Below are positions 54,099 through 61,794 of a stretch of 64,000 nucleotides of DNA, piece after piece. A model generated the notes under the pieces. That model worked only from the letters and a program-made list of their open reading frames with translations, was not told the DNA's origin and ran no database searches. Both the position numbers and the translations under genes were made by a program. Origin of the DNA: Bacillus cereus ATCC 14579 (GTDB lineage: Bacteria > Bacillota > Bacilli > Bacillales > Bacillaceae_G); contig NC_004722.1 of NCBI RefSeq assembly GCF_000007825.1, positions 3,760,501-3,824,500 of the forward strand, in the 5' to 3' direction. The stretch's first letter is position 1. Every line of letters starts with the position of its first letter.

Positions 54099-54863
54099 AA
54101 TCATATCTTTAATTGGTGCGAATGACTTGCGGTGTTCATCTAGTACTCCATGCACTTCAATTGCCTCTAAATGTTGCTTTGTGCCATATCCCATATGTTG
54201 CTCAAATCCATATTCAGGATACTTCCCTCCCAGTTCTTTCATCATACGATCTCTCGTTACTTTTGCTATAATGGATGCTGCTGAAATCGAAACACTTTTC
54301 GCATCACCTTTAATAATTGATGTTTGCGGAATTGGTGTAGGAAGCTTCATCGCATCAATTAATAAATGTTGAGGTGTACAAGATAAATTTGCAACTGCAT
54401 CTAACATCGCTTGTTTCGTTGCTTGGTAAATATTAATGTCATCAATAACTTGCGGTGATACAATTCCTACTCCAATTGCAATTGCTTGTACTTTTATTTC
54501 ATCATAAAAACGCTCACGTTTCGCTTCACTCAACTTTTTCGAGTCATTTAACCCTGGAATATAAAAATCCTCAGGAAGAACGACAGCTGCCGTCACAACA
54601 GGCCCAGCCAATGGCCCGCGCCCTACTTCATCAATACCCGCGATATATGTGACCCCTTTTTCACGCAAAGCATTTTCATACTTGGACATTTCAAAAAACT
54701 TCTCTTTTTCTTTCTGTTCTAACTCTTTTTGTTTATACCACTTCAAAACGAGCTTTTGAACACCTTTTCGATCATCTTTCATTAACAGTTGAAAGCGATC
54801 ATCTTCTTCATTCATAATTTCTTTCAATACATTTTCCGCTTCTTTTATCGTCATAGTTTGCAT
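54090..54863 (-). CDS. rnhB: Ribonuclease HII
   Basis: The 257-residue enzyme removes RNA and single ribonucleotides from DNA. It has an N-terminal extension of about 70 residues before the catalytic core A-G-I-D-E-V-G-R-G-P-L-A-G near residue 76, where the D and E bind metal, then L-N-D-S-K-K-L and the metal ligand in L-I-D-A-M near 164. The long N-terminal part is normal in Bacillus HII. It follows rbgA by about 55 bases and ends in a terminator. Confidence 0.95.
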   Translation of the reverse strand: MQTMTIKEAENVLKEIMNEEDDRFQLLMKDDRKGVQKLVLKWYKQKELEQKEKEKFFEMSKYENALREKGVTYIAGIDEVGRGPLAGPVVTAAVVLPEDFYIPGLNDSKKLSEAKRERFYDEIKVQAIAIGVGIVSPQVIDDINIYQATKQAMLDAVANLSCTPQHLLIDAMKLPTPIPQTSIIKGDAKSVSISAASIIAKVTRDRMMKELGGKYPEYGFEQHMGYGTKQHLEAIEVHGVLDEHRKSFAPIKDMIQK

Positions 54864-54919
54864 TTATACAAGCTCCTTTTTAAACATATCCAAAAAGAAA
54901 AGACGCACAAACGCACGTC

Positions 54920-55810
54920 TTATACTTCTTCTATTTTTTCCACATCTTCCACTTGCTCTCCAAACTCTTCCGGTGTTTCAAACGTCATTTTTCCAAGTTT
55001 GCCACCACGAAGCTCACGAAGCACAAGCTCAGATGTCTTATCATAATCAATCATTCCGCCGCCCATTAAGCAGCCTCTATTTTTTCCAATTGCATCGAAT
55101 AATTCCACAATATCTTCTGGAATCTCATTTAAATTATAGCGTTCTTTCAAGCGTTCTGGATAATGTTTCTCCATAAAACGTAATGCGTAAACAGCTACAT
55201 CTTGTAAATTTAAAATTGAATCTTTAATTGCACCCGTTGTCGCTAAACGAAGACCCACTAATTGATCTTCAAATTTAGGCCACAGAATACCTGGTGTATC
55301 TAACAATTCCATTTCCTTCCCAACTTTAATCCATTGTTGAGCTGTTGTCACACCTGGACGATCTCCTGTTTTAGCAATATTTTTCTTTGCCAATTTATTA
55401 ATCAATGTAGATTTACCAACATTTGGTATACCTACAATTAATGCACGAATCGCTCTCGGTCTAATACCTTTTGCAACCATTTTATCAAATTTTTCTTTAA
55501 CAAGCACTTTACAAGCTGCTGCAATTTCCTTCATACCTTGTCCAGCTTGCGCGTTAATCGAAATTGCCATATGGCCTTTTTCTTTAAAATATGCGATCCA
55601 TTGTTTTGTTAAACGATCATCCGCCATATCCGCTTTATTTAAAACAACAAGCCTTGGCTTATGTGTAATGATTTCATCAATCATTGGGTTTCGAGATGAT
55701 AATGGTAATCGAGCATCTACAAGTTCAATTACAACATCAATTAATTTTAATTTCTCCGTTACTTGGCGTCTAGCCTTCGCCATATGCCCTGGAAACCATT
55801 GAATTACCAT
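54920..55810 (-). CDS. rbgA: Ribosome biogenesis GTPase A
   Basis: The 296-residue protein (YlqF) is a circularly permuted GTPase for 50S assembly. The motif order confirms it: the N-K-A-D base-recognition motif near residue 59 comes before G-I-P-N-V-G-K-S-T near 126 and D-T-P-G near 173. The C-terminal part is the helical ANTAR-like tail. It begins M-V-I-Q-W-F-P-G-H-M-A-K-A, typical of the family. The ATG at 55810 follows GAAGGTGG; the frame upstream runs into lepB. In the family it is essential in B. subtilis. Confidence 0.95.
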   Translation of the reverse strand: MVIQWFPGHMAKARRQVTEKLKLIDVVIELVDARLPLSSRNPMIDEIITHKPRLVVLNKADMADDRLTKQWIAYFKEKGHMAISINAQAGQGMKEIAAACKVLVKEKFDKMVAKGIRPRAIRALIVGIPNVGKSTLINKLAKKNIAKTGDRPGVTTAQQWIKVGKEMELLDTPGILWPKFEDQLVGLRLATTGAIKDSILNLQDVAVYALRFMEKHYPERLKERYNLNEIPEDIVELFDAIGKNRGCLMGGGMIDYDKTSELVLRELRGGKLGKMTFETPEEFGEQVEDVEKIEEV

Positions 55811-55830
55811 GTTGCCACCTTCTTTTTCAT

Positions 55831-56382
55831 TTATTTCACAATACGTGCGTCTTCTAACGGCCAATATAACATATTAGCTTTACCAATTACTTGATCCATT
55901 GAAATCGTACCGATTGAACGGCTATCTTTACTAAAACGACGATTATCACCTAAAACAAATAATTGATCTTTTGGAACGGTTTTCTTGCCTGTCATTTCTT
56001 CAAGATTAAAATCATATGTAAGCGGTCCGTCAGCAATTTGCTTTTTCTGCTTGTCTAAATACGGCTCCTCATAAGCCTTTCCGTTAACATACAGTTTATC
56101 ATTACGATACTCTATTTCATCGCCTGGCAGGCCTATAATGCGCTTAATGTAATCTTTATCTTCTGTTGCTCGAAATACGATAATATCAAAGCGTTTTGGA
56201 TCTCCAATGTGATAACCAATTTTATTCACAATCATTCGATCACGATCATGTAAAGTAGGTGCCATCGATACCCCGTCTACGAGAATTGGCGCAAAGAAAA
56301 ACTGTCTAATAACACCAGCTAATACAACAGCAATCAAAATTGCCTTAATCCATTCCCAAAGTGAACTCTTCTCTTTTTTCAT
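55831..56382 (-). CDS. Type I signal peptidase
   Basis: The 183-residue membrane protease removes signal peptides after export. One N-terminal membrane helix (residues about 10-30) is followed by the catalytic Ser in D-G-V-S-M-A-P-T-L near residue 42, the Lys in Y-I-K-R-I-I-G-L-P-G-D near 82 and G-D-N-R-R-F-S-K-D-S-R near 147. It is the Gram-positive Sip type. The ATG at 56382 follows GGAGGGG. Bacillus genomes hold several copies, so I do not give a sip letter. It lies between rplS and rbgA. Confidence 0.93.
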   Translation of the reverse strand: MKKEKSSLWEWIKAILIAVVLAGVIRQFFFAPILVDGVSMAPTLHDRDRMIVNKIGYHIGDPKRFDIIVFRATEDKDYIKRIIGLPGDEIEYRNDKLYVNGKAYEEPYLDKQKKQIADGPLTYDFNLEEMTGKKTVPKDQLFVLGDNRRFSKDSRSIGTISMDQVIGKANMLYWPLEDARIVK

Positions 56383-56442
56383 GCATTTCCCCTCCACGGT
56401 TATGTAAACTGCTCGTATTATACCAAAATTTCATATAGATTG

Positions 56443-56474
56443 GAAAAAGGGAGCTTGTGCATTTACAAGCTCCC
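56443..56474 (-). terminator. Terminator after rplS
   Basis: GGGAGCUUGU and ACAAGCUCCC form a perfect 10-bp stem followed by UUUUUCC on the minus strand. Confidence 0.9.
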
Positions 56475-56483
56475 ATACATGTC

Positions 56484-56828
56484 TTATCGAATTTCTTTAA
56501 TACGTGCTTTTTTACCGCGAAGGTTACGTAAGTAGTATAACTTAGCACGACGTACTTTACCACGGCGAAGTACTTCGATTTTCGCGATTCTTGGCGTGTG
56601 AACTGGGAATGTACGCTCAACACCTACACCGTAAGAAATCTTACGAACTGTGAATGTTTCACTGATTCCGCCACCACGACGTTTAATTACAACACCTTCG
56701 AAAAGCTGAATTCTTTCACGAGTTCCCTCAACAACTTTTACGTGTACACGTAAAGTGTCACCAGGACGGAATGAAGGAAGGTCAGTTTTTAATTGGCCTT
56801 TTGTAATTTCTGCGATTAATTGTTGCAT
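56484..56828 (-). CDS. rplS: 50S ribosomal protein L19
   Basis: The 114-residue protein is a complete L19 of the subunit interface. It shows F-R-P-G-D-T-L-R-V near residue 21 and the family signature I-A-K-I-E-V-L-R-R-G-K-V-R-R-A-K-L-Y-Y-L near 80. The ATG follows AAAGGAGAGA. It has its own promoter and a leader with the hairpin expected of the Bacillales L19 leader, and it ends in a strong terminator. Confidence 0.97.
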   Translation of the reverse strand: MQQLIAEITKGQLKTDLPSFRPGDTLRVHVKVVEGTRERIQLFEGVVIKRRGGGISETFTVRKISYGVGVERTFPVHTPRIAKIEVLRRGKVRRAKLYYLRNLRGKKARIKEIR

Positions 56829-56926
56829 ATTAAATTCTCTCCTTTAAACAGATGCTCTTATAAAGTCTTAATAAATTACAGCGGAACATCGTTAATACGG
56901 CTACTGATTTCAGTAGCACAAATGTT
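56829..56926 (-). promoter_or_regulatory. rplS leader, likely L19 leader RNA
   Basis: A hairpin GCUACUG-AAAU-CAGUAGC (56917-56900) near the transcript start is followed by a UUCCGCUG-containing segment and AGAGCAUCUGUUUAAAGGAG before the ATG. The layout fits the L19 leader family of low-G+C Gram-positives; the match is from memory. Confidence 0.5.
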
Positions 56927-56955
56927 ATAATAGCATATTACTAGGCCTGTTGCAA
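56927..56955 (-). promoter_or_regulatory. rplS promoter
   Basis: TTGCAA (56955-56950), a 17-base spacer and TATTAT (56932-56927) on the minus strand, placed between the trmD stop and the leader hairpin. Confidence 0.7.
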
Positions 56956-56974
56956 TAGCAAATATATGAAGTTA

Positions 56975-57709
56975 TTACTGCTCTCGCTTTATTTCCTCAA
57001 GCCATTTTTTCTCTTGTTTAGATAACTCTCTCTCATCTAACAAATCCGGTCTACGCGTATACGTTCGACGCAAAGATTCCTTATGTCGCCATTCATCAAT
57101 GTTTTTATGATTCCCTGACATTAATACATCCGGTACCTTCATACCACGAAAATCAGCCGGACGTGTATAATGAGGATGCTCTAATAAACCTGTACTAAAC
57201 GAATCCTCTACTTGTGAAGCATGATTTCCTAGCACACCTGGCAAGAGACGTACAACACTATCAGTAATAACCATAGAGGCTAATTCTCCGCCCGTTAATA
57301 CATAGTCACCAATAGAAATCTCATCCGTTACGAGATGCTCACGAATTCGTTCGTCATACCCTTCATAATGCCCACATACGAAGATCAAATGTTCTTCCCC
57401 TGCAAGCTCTTCCGCTTTCTTCTGCGTAAATCTTTCGCCCTGCGGACACATTAAGACAACTCTAGGCTTACGCTCTGTCTCTTTCGTCAAATCTTCTACA
57501 GCATCAAAAATAGGCTGAGGAGTAAGCACCATACCAGCTCCTCCGCCGTAAGGATAATCGTCTACACTATTATGCTTACTTGTTGTATAATCACGAAAGT
57601 TAACAACACGAAGGTTTACCGCTTCTTTTTCTTGTGCCTTCTTTAATATAGAAGATCCAAATACACCGGTAAACATGTCTGGGAACAACGTTAAAATATC
57701 AATTTTCAT
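56975..57709 (-). CDS. trmD: tRNA (guanine-N1-)-methyltransferase
   Basis: The 244-residue SPOUT methyltransferase makes m1G37 in tRNA and prevents frameshifting. It begins [13 protein letters not shown] and has the knot motifs F-V-C-G-H-Y-E-G-Y-D-E-R near residues 110-121 and S-I-G-D-Y-V-L-T-G-G-E-L near 132. Its ATG overlaps the rimM stop by one base, so translation is coupled. The order rpsP-khpA-rimM-trmD-rplS is widely conserved. Confidence 0.96.
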   Translation of the reverse strand: MKIDILTLFPDMFTGVFGSSILKKAQEKEAVNLRVVNFRDYTTSKHNSVDDYPYGGGAGMVLTPQPIFDAVEDLTKETERKPRVVLMCPQGERFTQKKAEELAGEEHLIFVCGHYEGYDERIREHLVTDEISIGDYVLTGGELASMVITDSVVRLLPGVLGNHASQVEDSFSTGLLEHPHYTRPADFRGMKVPDVLMSGNHKNIDEWRHKESLRRTYTRRPDLLDERELSKQEKKWLEEIKREQ

Positions 57710-58224
57710 TATAGCAGCCCTTCCATTACATGAATGGTTACTAATTTATTTTCAATATTAACTTGAAGTACAACGTCATCGATATAAGGAATTAAGAGAT
57801 CTTGACCCTTCGGGCGTTTAATTACCCAAACATCATTTGCACCAGGAGATAGAATCTCTTTGATTGTCCCTAGCGCTTCTCCTTCTTCCGTTACAACACT
57901 GCAACCAATAATTTCATGATAGTAGTATTCACCTTCAGCAAGTTCACCTAACTGCTCTTCTGGTACTTTTATTAAAGAACCTTTAAACTTCTCTACTTCA
58001 TCTACATTGTTATATCCTTCAAATGTTAATAAATCGAATGTCTTATGTTGGCGATGAGAAGTTACCTTCACCGGAAGGTAGTCTGTGCCTTTCTCATTCG
58101 ATATGTATAACGTGTTTCCTACTTTATATCGCTCTTCTGGAAAATCAGTACGAGAAATAACACGGATTTCTCCTCTTACGCCATGAGTATTTACAATTTT
58201 CCCTACGTTAAACCATTTTGTCAT
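57709..58224 (-). CDS. rimM: Ribosome maturation factor RimM
   Basis: The 171-residue protein helps assemble the 30S head. An N-terminal beta-barrel begins [15 protein letters not shown] near residue 4, and a PRC-barrel follows after residue 95 with [12 protein letters not shown] near 124. The ATG at 58224 lies after AGGGGTGAC; the longer in-frame version has no site. It is coupled to trmD by a one-base overlap and follows the khpA terminator. Confidence 0.94.
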
Positions 58225-58306
58225 AAATAGTATGTCACCCCTGGTTTCTATATAAATTAAGCATCTCCATTTCACAGATGGAACATGCACTCTCTATTTA
58301 AATGTT

Positions 58307-58341
58307 AAAAAAGGGAGAGGAATAACTCCTCGCCCTTTTTT
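58307..58341 (-). terminator. Terminator after khpA
   Basis: AAAAAAGGGCGAGGAG and CUCCUCUCCCUUUUUU-like arms pair with one mismatch, with A and U tracts on both sides. Confidence 0.88.
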
Positions 58342-58345
58342 ACGT

Positions 58346-58573
58346 TTATTGAATTTCCAGTGTTACTTTTTCATCATTATGATGTCCCACTGAATACAAG
58401 AGCATTCGAATCGCTTTCGCAACTCTCCCTTGCTTTCCAATGACTTTTCCAACATCCTCAGGATGTACAGTTAATCGATACTTTATCTCTCCGTTGCAAA
58501 GTTCCTGTGTAACTTTTACATCTTCAGGATAATCGACAAGAGGCTTGACAATCGTCTCGACTAACTTCTTCAT
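58346..58573 (-). CDS. khpA: KH-domain RNA-binding protein KhpA (YlqC)
   Basis: The 75-residue protein is a single KH domain with the GxxG loop in V-I-G-K-Q-G-R near residue 42. Family members pair with KhpB (Jag) and affect cell-wall and division gene mRNAs. The better start is the ATG at 58573, 8 bases after GAGG; the ATG two codons before is too close to that site. It follows rpsP by 14 bases and ends in a terminator. Confidence 0.92.
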   Translation of the reverse strand: MKKLVETIVKPLVDYPEDVKVTQELCNGEIKYRLTVHPEDVGKVIGKQGRVAKAIRMLLYSVGHHNDEKVTLEIQ

Positions 58574-58587
58574 AGTCATTGCCTCAA

Positions 58588-58860
58588 TTACTTACCTTGT
58601 TTAGATAAGTGGAATTTCTCCATGATACCTTGGTTAGAGAATAAGTTACGAACTGTATCAGATGGTTTAGCACCATTTCCTAACCATTTTAATGCTGCTT
58701 CTTCGTTGATCTTAACTTCAGCTGGTTGAGCAACTGGATTGTAAGTTCCGATTTCCTCAATGAAACGTCCGTCACGAGGAGAACGAGAATCTGCAACAAC
58801 TACACGATAGAAAGGAGTTTTTTTAGCTCCCATACGTTTTAAACGAATTTTAACTGCCAT
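58588..58860 (-). CDS. rpsP: 30S ribosomal protein S16
   Basis: The 90-residue protein is a complete S16, beginning M-A-V-K-I-R-L-K-R-M-G-A-K-K-T-P-F-Y-R and containing the family stretch D-S-R-S-P-R-D-G-R-F-I-E near residue 24. The ATG follows GGAGGTGC. It lies about 100 bases after ffh with a promoter in between, so it can be expressed apart from the ffh group. Confidence 0.97.
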   Translation of the reverse strand: MAVKIRLKRMGAKKTPFYRVVVADSRSPRDGRFIEEIGTYNPVAQPAEVKINEEAALKWLGNGAKPSDTVRNLFSNQGIMEKFHLSKQGK

Positions 58861-58898
58861 TTATAAAGCACCTCCGAATTTATTTCACACAGATAATT

Positions 58899-58928
58899 AT
58901 ATTAGCAAAAAGACTATTGCTTTGTAAA
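58899..58928 (-). promoter_or_regulatory. Candidate rpsP promoter
   Basis: TTTACA (58928-58923), an 18-base spacer and TAATAT (58904-58899) on the minus strand, in the gap between ffh and rpsP. Confidence 0.5.
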
Positions 58929-58961
58929 GTATTTTTTCTTAACAGAGCCATCTTTTTTTCC

Positions 58962-60311
58962 TTACATGAATGGAAACTTCAATCCACCTAGTCCTTTTTT
59001 CTTACCTTTTTGCATTCCCGTCATCGTCTTCATCATTTTTTTCATGTCATCGAATTGTTTAATTAGACGATTGATTTCTTGTACAGTTGTACCGCTACCT
59101 TTGGCAATGCGCTTTTTGCGACTAGCATTGATTATTTCCGGTTGTTCTCGTTCTAATTTAGTCATAGAACGAATAATTGCCTCAATATGCCCAATTTGTT
59201 TTTCATCAACTTGTGCATTTTTCAGCCCTTTAATTTTATTTGCACCAGGAAGCATTCCTAACAATTCATCAAGCGGCCCAAGTTGACGCACTTGTCCAAG
59301 TTGTTCTAGGAAATCGTCAAGCGTAAACGAAAGCGTACGCATTTTTTGCTCAAGTTCTTTCGCTTTCTCTTCATCAACTGTAGCTTGCGCTTTTTCAATC
59401 AATGTTAAGACATCGCCCATCCCTAAAATACGGGATGCCATACGCTCTGGATGGAACGCTTCAATTGCATCTAGTTTTTCACCCATACCAGCAAATTTAA
59501 TCGGCGTGTTTGTTACAGCCTTAATAGATAATGCAGCACCACCGCGCGTATCACCATCTAATTTCGTTAATACAACACCTGTTAAACCTAACTGTTCATG
59601 GAAACTTTGCGCAACATTTACCGCGTCTTGTCCCGTCATCGCATCGACAACAAGGAAAATTTCATCCGGTTTCGCAACTTCTTTAACTTTCGCTAATTCA
59701 TCCATTAGTTCTTCATCAATATGCAGGCGACCCGCTGTATCGATTAAAACATAATCGTGATGATCTTCTTTTGCTTTTGCAATCGCTTGTTTCGCAATTT
59801 CAACAGGACTTACTTGATCTCCTAAAGAGAATACAGGCATGTCCAATTGCTTCCCTAATGTTTCAAGCTGTTTAATCGCTGCTGGACGGTAAATATCCGC
59901 TGCAACAAGCATCGGTTTACGGTTATGCTTTTTACGAAGCAAATTCGCAAGCTTACCTGTCGTCGTTGTTTTACCCGCACCTTGCAGACCAACCATCATA
60001 ATAACAGTCGGTGGCTTATTAGCAACAGCAATTTTGCTTTGCTCTCCGCCCATAAGTTCTGTAAGTTCTTCCTGTACAACTTTAATTACTTGTTGTCCAG
60101 GTGTCAAACTTTTCATTACATCTTGTCCGACAGCACGTTCAGACACACGCTTCACAAAATCTTTTACTACTTTAAAGTTAACATCTGCTTCTAAAAGAGC
60201 TAGACGAACTTCTCTCATCATTTCTTTCACATCGGCTTCAGAAACTTTTCCTTTGCCGCGGATTTTTTGCATTGTCTGTTGAAGTCGGTCGGCTAATCCT
60301 TCAAATGCCAT
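58962..60311 (-). CDS. ffh: Signal recognition particle protein Ffh
   Basis: The 449-residue GTPase binds signal peptides and SRP RNA. It has the N domain (1-95), the G domain with G-L-Q-G-A-G-K-T-T-T near residues 107-115, D-T-A-G-R-L near 188 and T-K-L-D-G near 246, and the methionine-rich M domain (about 300-440) ending G-L-K-F-P-F-M. Next to it lie ylxM and ftsY, so all protein parts of the SRP pathway are made from one region. Confidence 0.97.
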   Translation of the reverse strand: MAFEGLADRLQQTMQKIRGKGKVSEADVKEMMREVRLALLEADVNFKVVKDFVKRVSERAVGQDVMKSLTPGQQVIKVVQEELTELMGGEQSKIAVANKPPTVIMMVGLQGAGKTTTTGKLANLLRKKHNRKPMLVAADIYRPAAIKQLETLGKQLDMPVFSLGDQVSPVEIAKQAIAKAKEDHHDYVLIDTAGRLHIDEELMDELAKVKEVAKPDEIFLVVDAMTGQDAVNVAQSFHEQLGLTGVVLTKLDGDTRGGAALSIKAVTNTPIKFAGMGEKLDAIEAFHPERMASRILGMGDVLTLIEKAQATVDEEKAKELEQKMRTLSFTLDDFLEQLGQVRQLGPLDELLGMLPGANKIKGLKNAQVDEKQIGHIEAIIRSMTKLEREQPEIINASRKKRIAKGSGTTVQEINRLIKQFDDMKKMMKTMTGMQKGKKKGLGGLKFPFM

Positions 60312-60323
60312 ATTGCCGCCCTC

Positions 60324-60656
60324 CTAATCTAATTTTTCGATAGCTTCAACAACTTGTTTCATTTCTTCATTTACATGCTCTTCTTCGCTGATTAGCTGTT
60401 TTAGCTTTGCAACAAGTCGCTGTCGCTCTTGAAACTTTTGAAGTAATACTAATTTTTCTTCATATTCTTCAAGCATCGCTTCAGTCCGTTTAATGTTATC
60501 ATACACGGCTTGGCGACTTACATCAAATTCTTCCGCAATTTCCCCAAGAGATAAATCATCTAGATAATAAAGCGACATATAACTTCTTTGTTTTTGCGTT
60601 AACAACGATTGATAAAAATCAAATAAATAGTTCATTCTCGTTGTTTTTTCGAGCAT
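60324..60656 (-). CDS. ylxM: SRP-associated helix-turn-helix protein YlxM
   Basis: The 110-residue protein has a sigma-70 region-4-like helix-turn-helix ([19 protein letters not shown] near residues 32-50) followed by a long charged helix. In streptococci the homologue binds Ffh and tunes SRP function. It precedes ffh by 12 bases and follows ftsY by about 130. DNA binding is possible from the fold but not shown. Confidence 0.92.
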
Positions 60657-60758
60657 GTTGGATCATCCTTTGTTAAGTGATTTCCCTTTACATGAATTAG
60701 TTTACATGTAGTCCAAAAGAGTGTCAAGTTTTTTTCTTAACATCATATATTTTTTATA

Positions 60759-60787
60759 GAAAAAGAAGCGGAAATACCGCTCCTTTC
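60759..60787 (-). terminator. Terminator after ftsY
   Basis: GGAGCGG and CCGCUUC pair around UAUUU, followed by UUUUUCU on the minus strand, overlapping the ftsY stop region. Confidence 0.8.
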
Positions 60788-60789
60788 AC

Positions 60790-61779
60790 TTATACTTCTT
60801 CTGTTTCTACTAAGTTCGCAAATAAACCATACACATATTGTTCTGGATCAAACTGTTGCAAGTCATCCATTTGCTCTCCTAATCCAACAAACTTCACTGG
60901 TACATCCATTTCGTTACGAATCGCTAATACAATACCACCTTTAGCAGTTCCATCTAACTTCGTTAAAACAATACCAGTTACATTCGTTGTTTCACGGAAT
61001 GTTTTCGCTTGGCTTAAACCGTTTTGTCCTGTTGTTGCATCAATAACAAGTAATACTTCATGAGGAGCACCTGGTACTTCACGCTCAATTACACGCTTCA
61101 CCTTCTCTAATTCTTTCATTAAATTTACTTTATTTTGCAAGCGTCCTGCTGTGTCACATAGTAATACATCTACCTTACGTGCTTTCGCAGCTTGTACAGC
61201 GTCATACATAACCGCCGCTGGATCAGATCCAGATCCTTGTTTAATCACTTCTACACCAACGCGATCGCCCCATACTTCTAATTGTTCAATCGCTCCAGCA
61301 CGGAATGTGTCTCCTGCCGCTAATAGGACTGACTTACCTTCTGATTTAAACTTATGCGCCAGTTTACCAATTGTCGTCGTTTTTCCTACACCATTAACAC
61401 CAACAAATAAAACAACCGTTAATTGGTCCTCTTGCATATTAATTTCGTTACTAAAATCGCTGTCGCCTTTGTAAATTCCTACTAGTTTTTCTGAAATAAC
61501 AGCTTGTACTTCTTTTGGATCTTGAATGTTACGACGTTGTACTTCTTCTTTCAATTGGTCAATTAATTCCATTACCGTCGCAACGCCAACGTCTGCACCG
61601 ATTAAGATTTCTTCTAACTCTTCGAAAAAATCTTCGTCCACTTTACGGTAACGATAAACTAAATCATTCACTTTATCCGCAAATGAATTTCTCGTTTTTT
61701 CTAATCCTTGTTTAAATTTCTCTGTAACTGTATCCGTTTGTTTTGAAATTTTTTCTTTTAGTTTTTTAAAAAAACTCAT
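60790..61779 (-). CDS. ftsY: Signal recognition particle receptor FtsY
   Basis: The 329-residue SRP GTPase docks Ffh-ribosome complexes at the membrane. A basic amphipathic N-terminus (F-F-K-K-L-K-E-K-I-S-K-Q) replaces the long acidic domain of E. coli FtsY. The NG domain has G-V-N-G-V-G-K-T-T-T near residues 128-137, D-T-A-G-R near 210 and T-K-L-D-G near 268. It follows smc by 15 bases, as in B. subtilis, and ends in a terminator. Confidence 0.96.
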   Translation of the reverse strand: MSFFKKLKEKISKQTDTVTEKFKQGLEKTRNSFADKVNDLVYRYRKVDEDFFEELEEILIGADVGVATVMELIDQLKEEVQRRNIQDPKEVQAVISEKLVGIYKGDSDFSNEINMQEDQLTVVLFVGVNGVGKTTTIGKLAHKFKSEGKSVLLAAGDTFRAGAIEQLEVWGDRVGVEVIKQGSGSDPAAVMYDAVQAAKARKVDVLLCDTAGRLQNKVNLMKELEKVKRVIEREVPGAPHEVLLVIDATTGQNGLSQAKTFRETTNVTGIVLTKLDGTAKGGIVLAIRNEMDVPVKFVGLGEQMDDLQQFDPEQYVYGLFANLVETEEV

Positions 61780-61794
61780 ACTTTCCCATCCTTC

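Noticed and set aside
54960..56382. Extended N-termini of rbgA and the signal peptidase
   Set aside because: The extra residues overlap the upstream gene or leader and lack ribosome sites, while internal ATGs have strong ones and match family starts.
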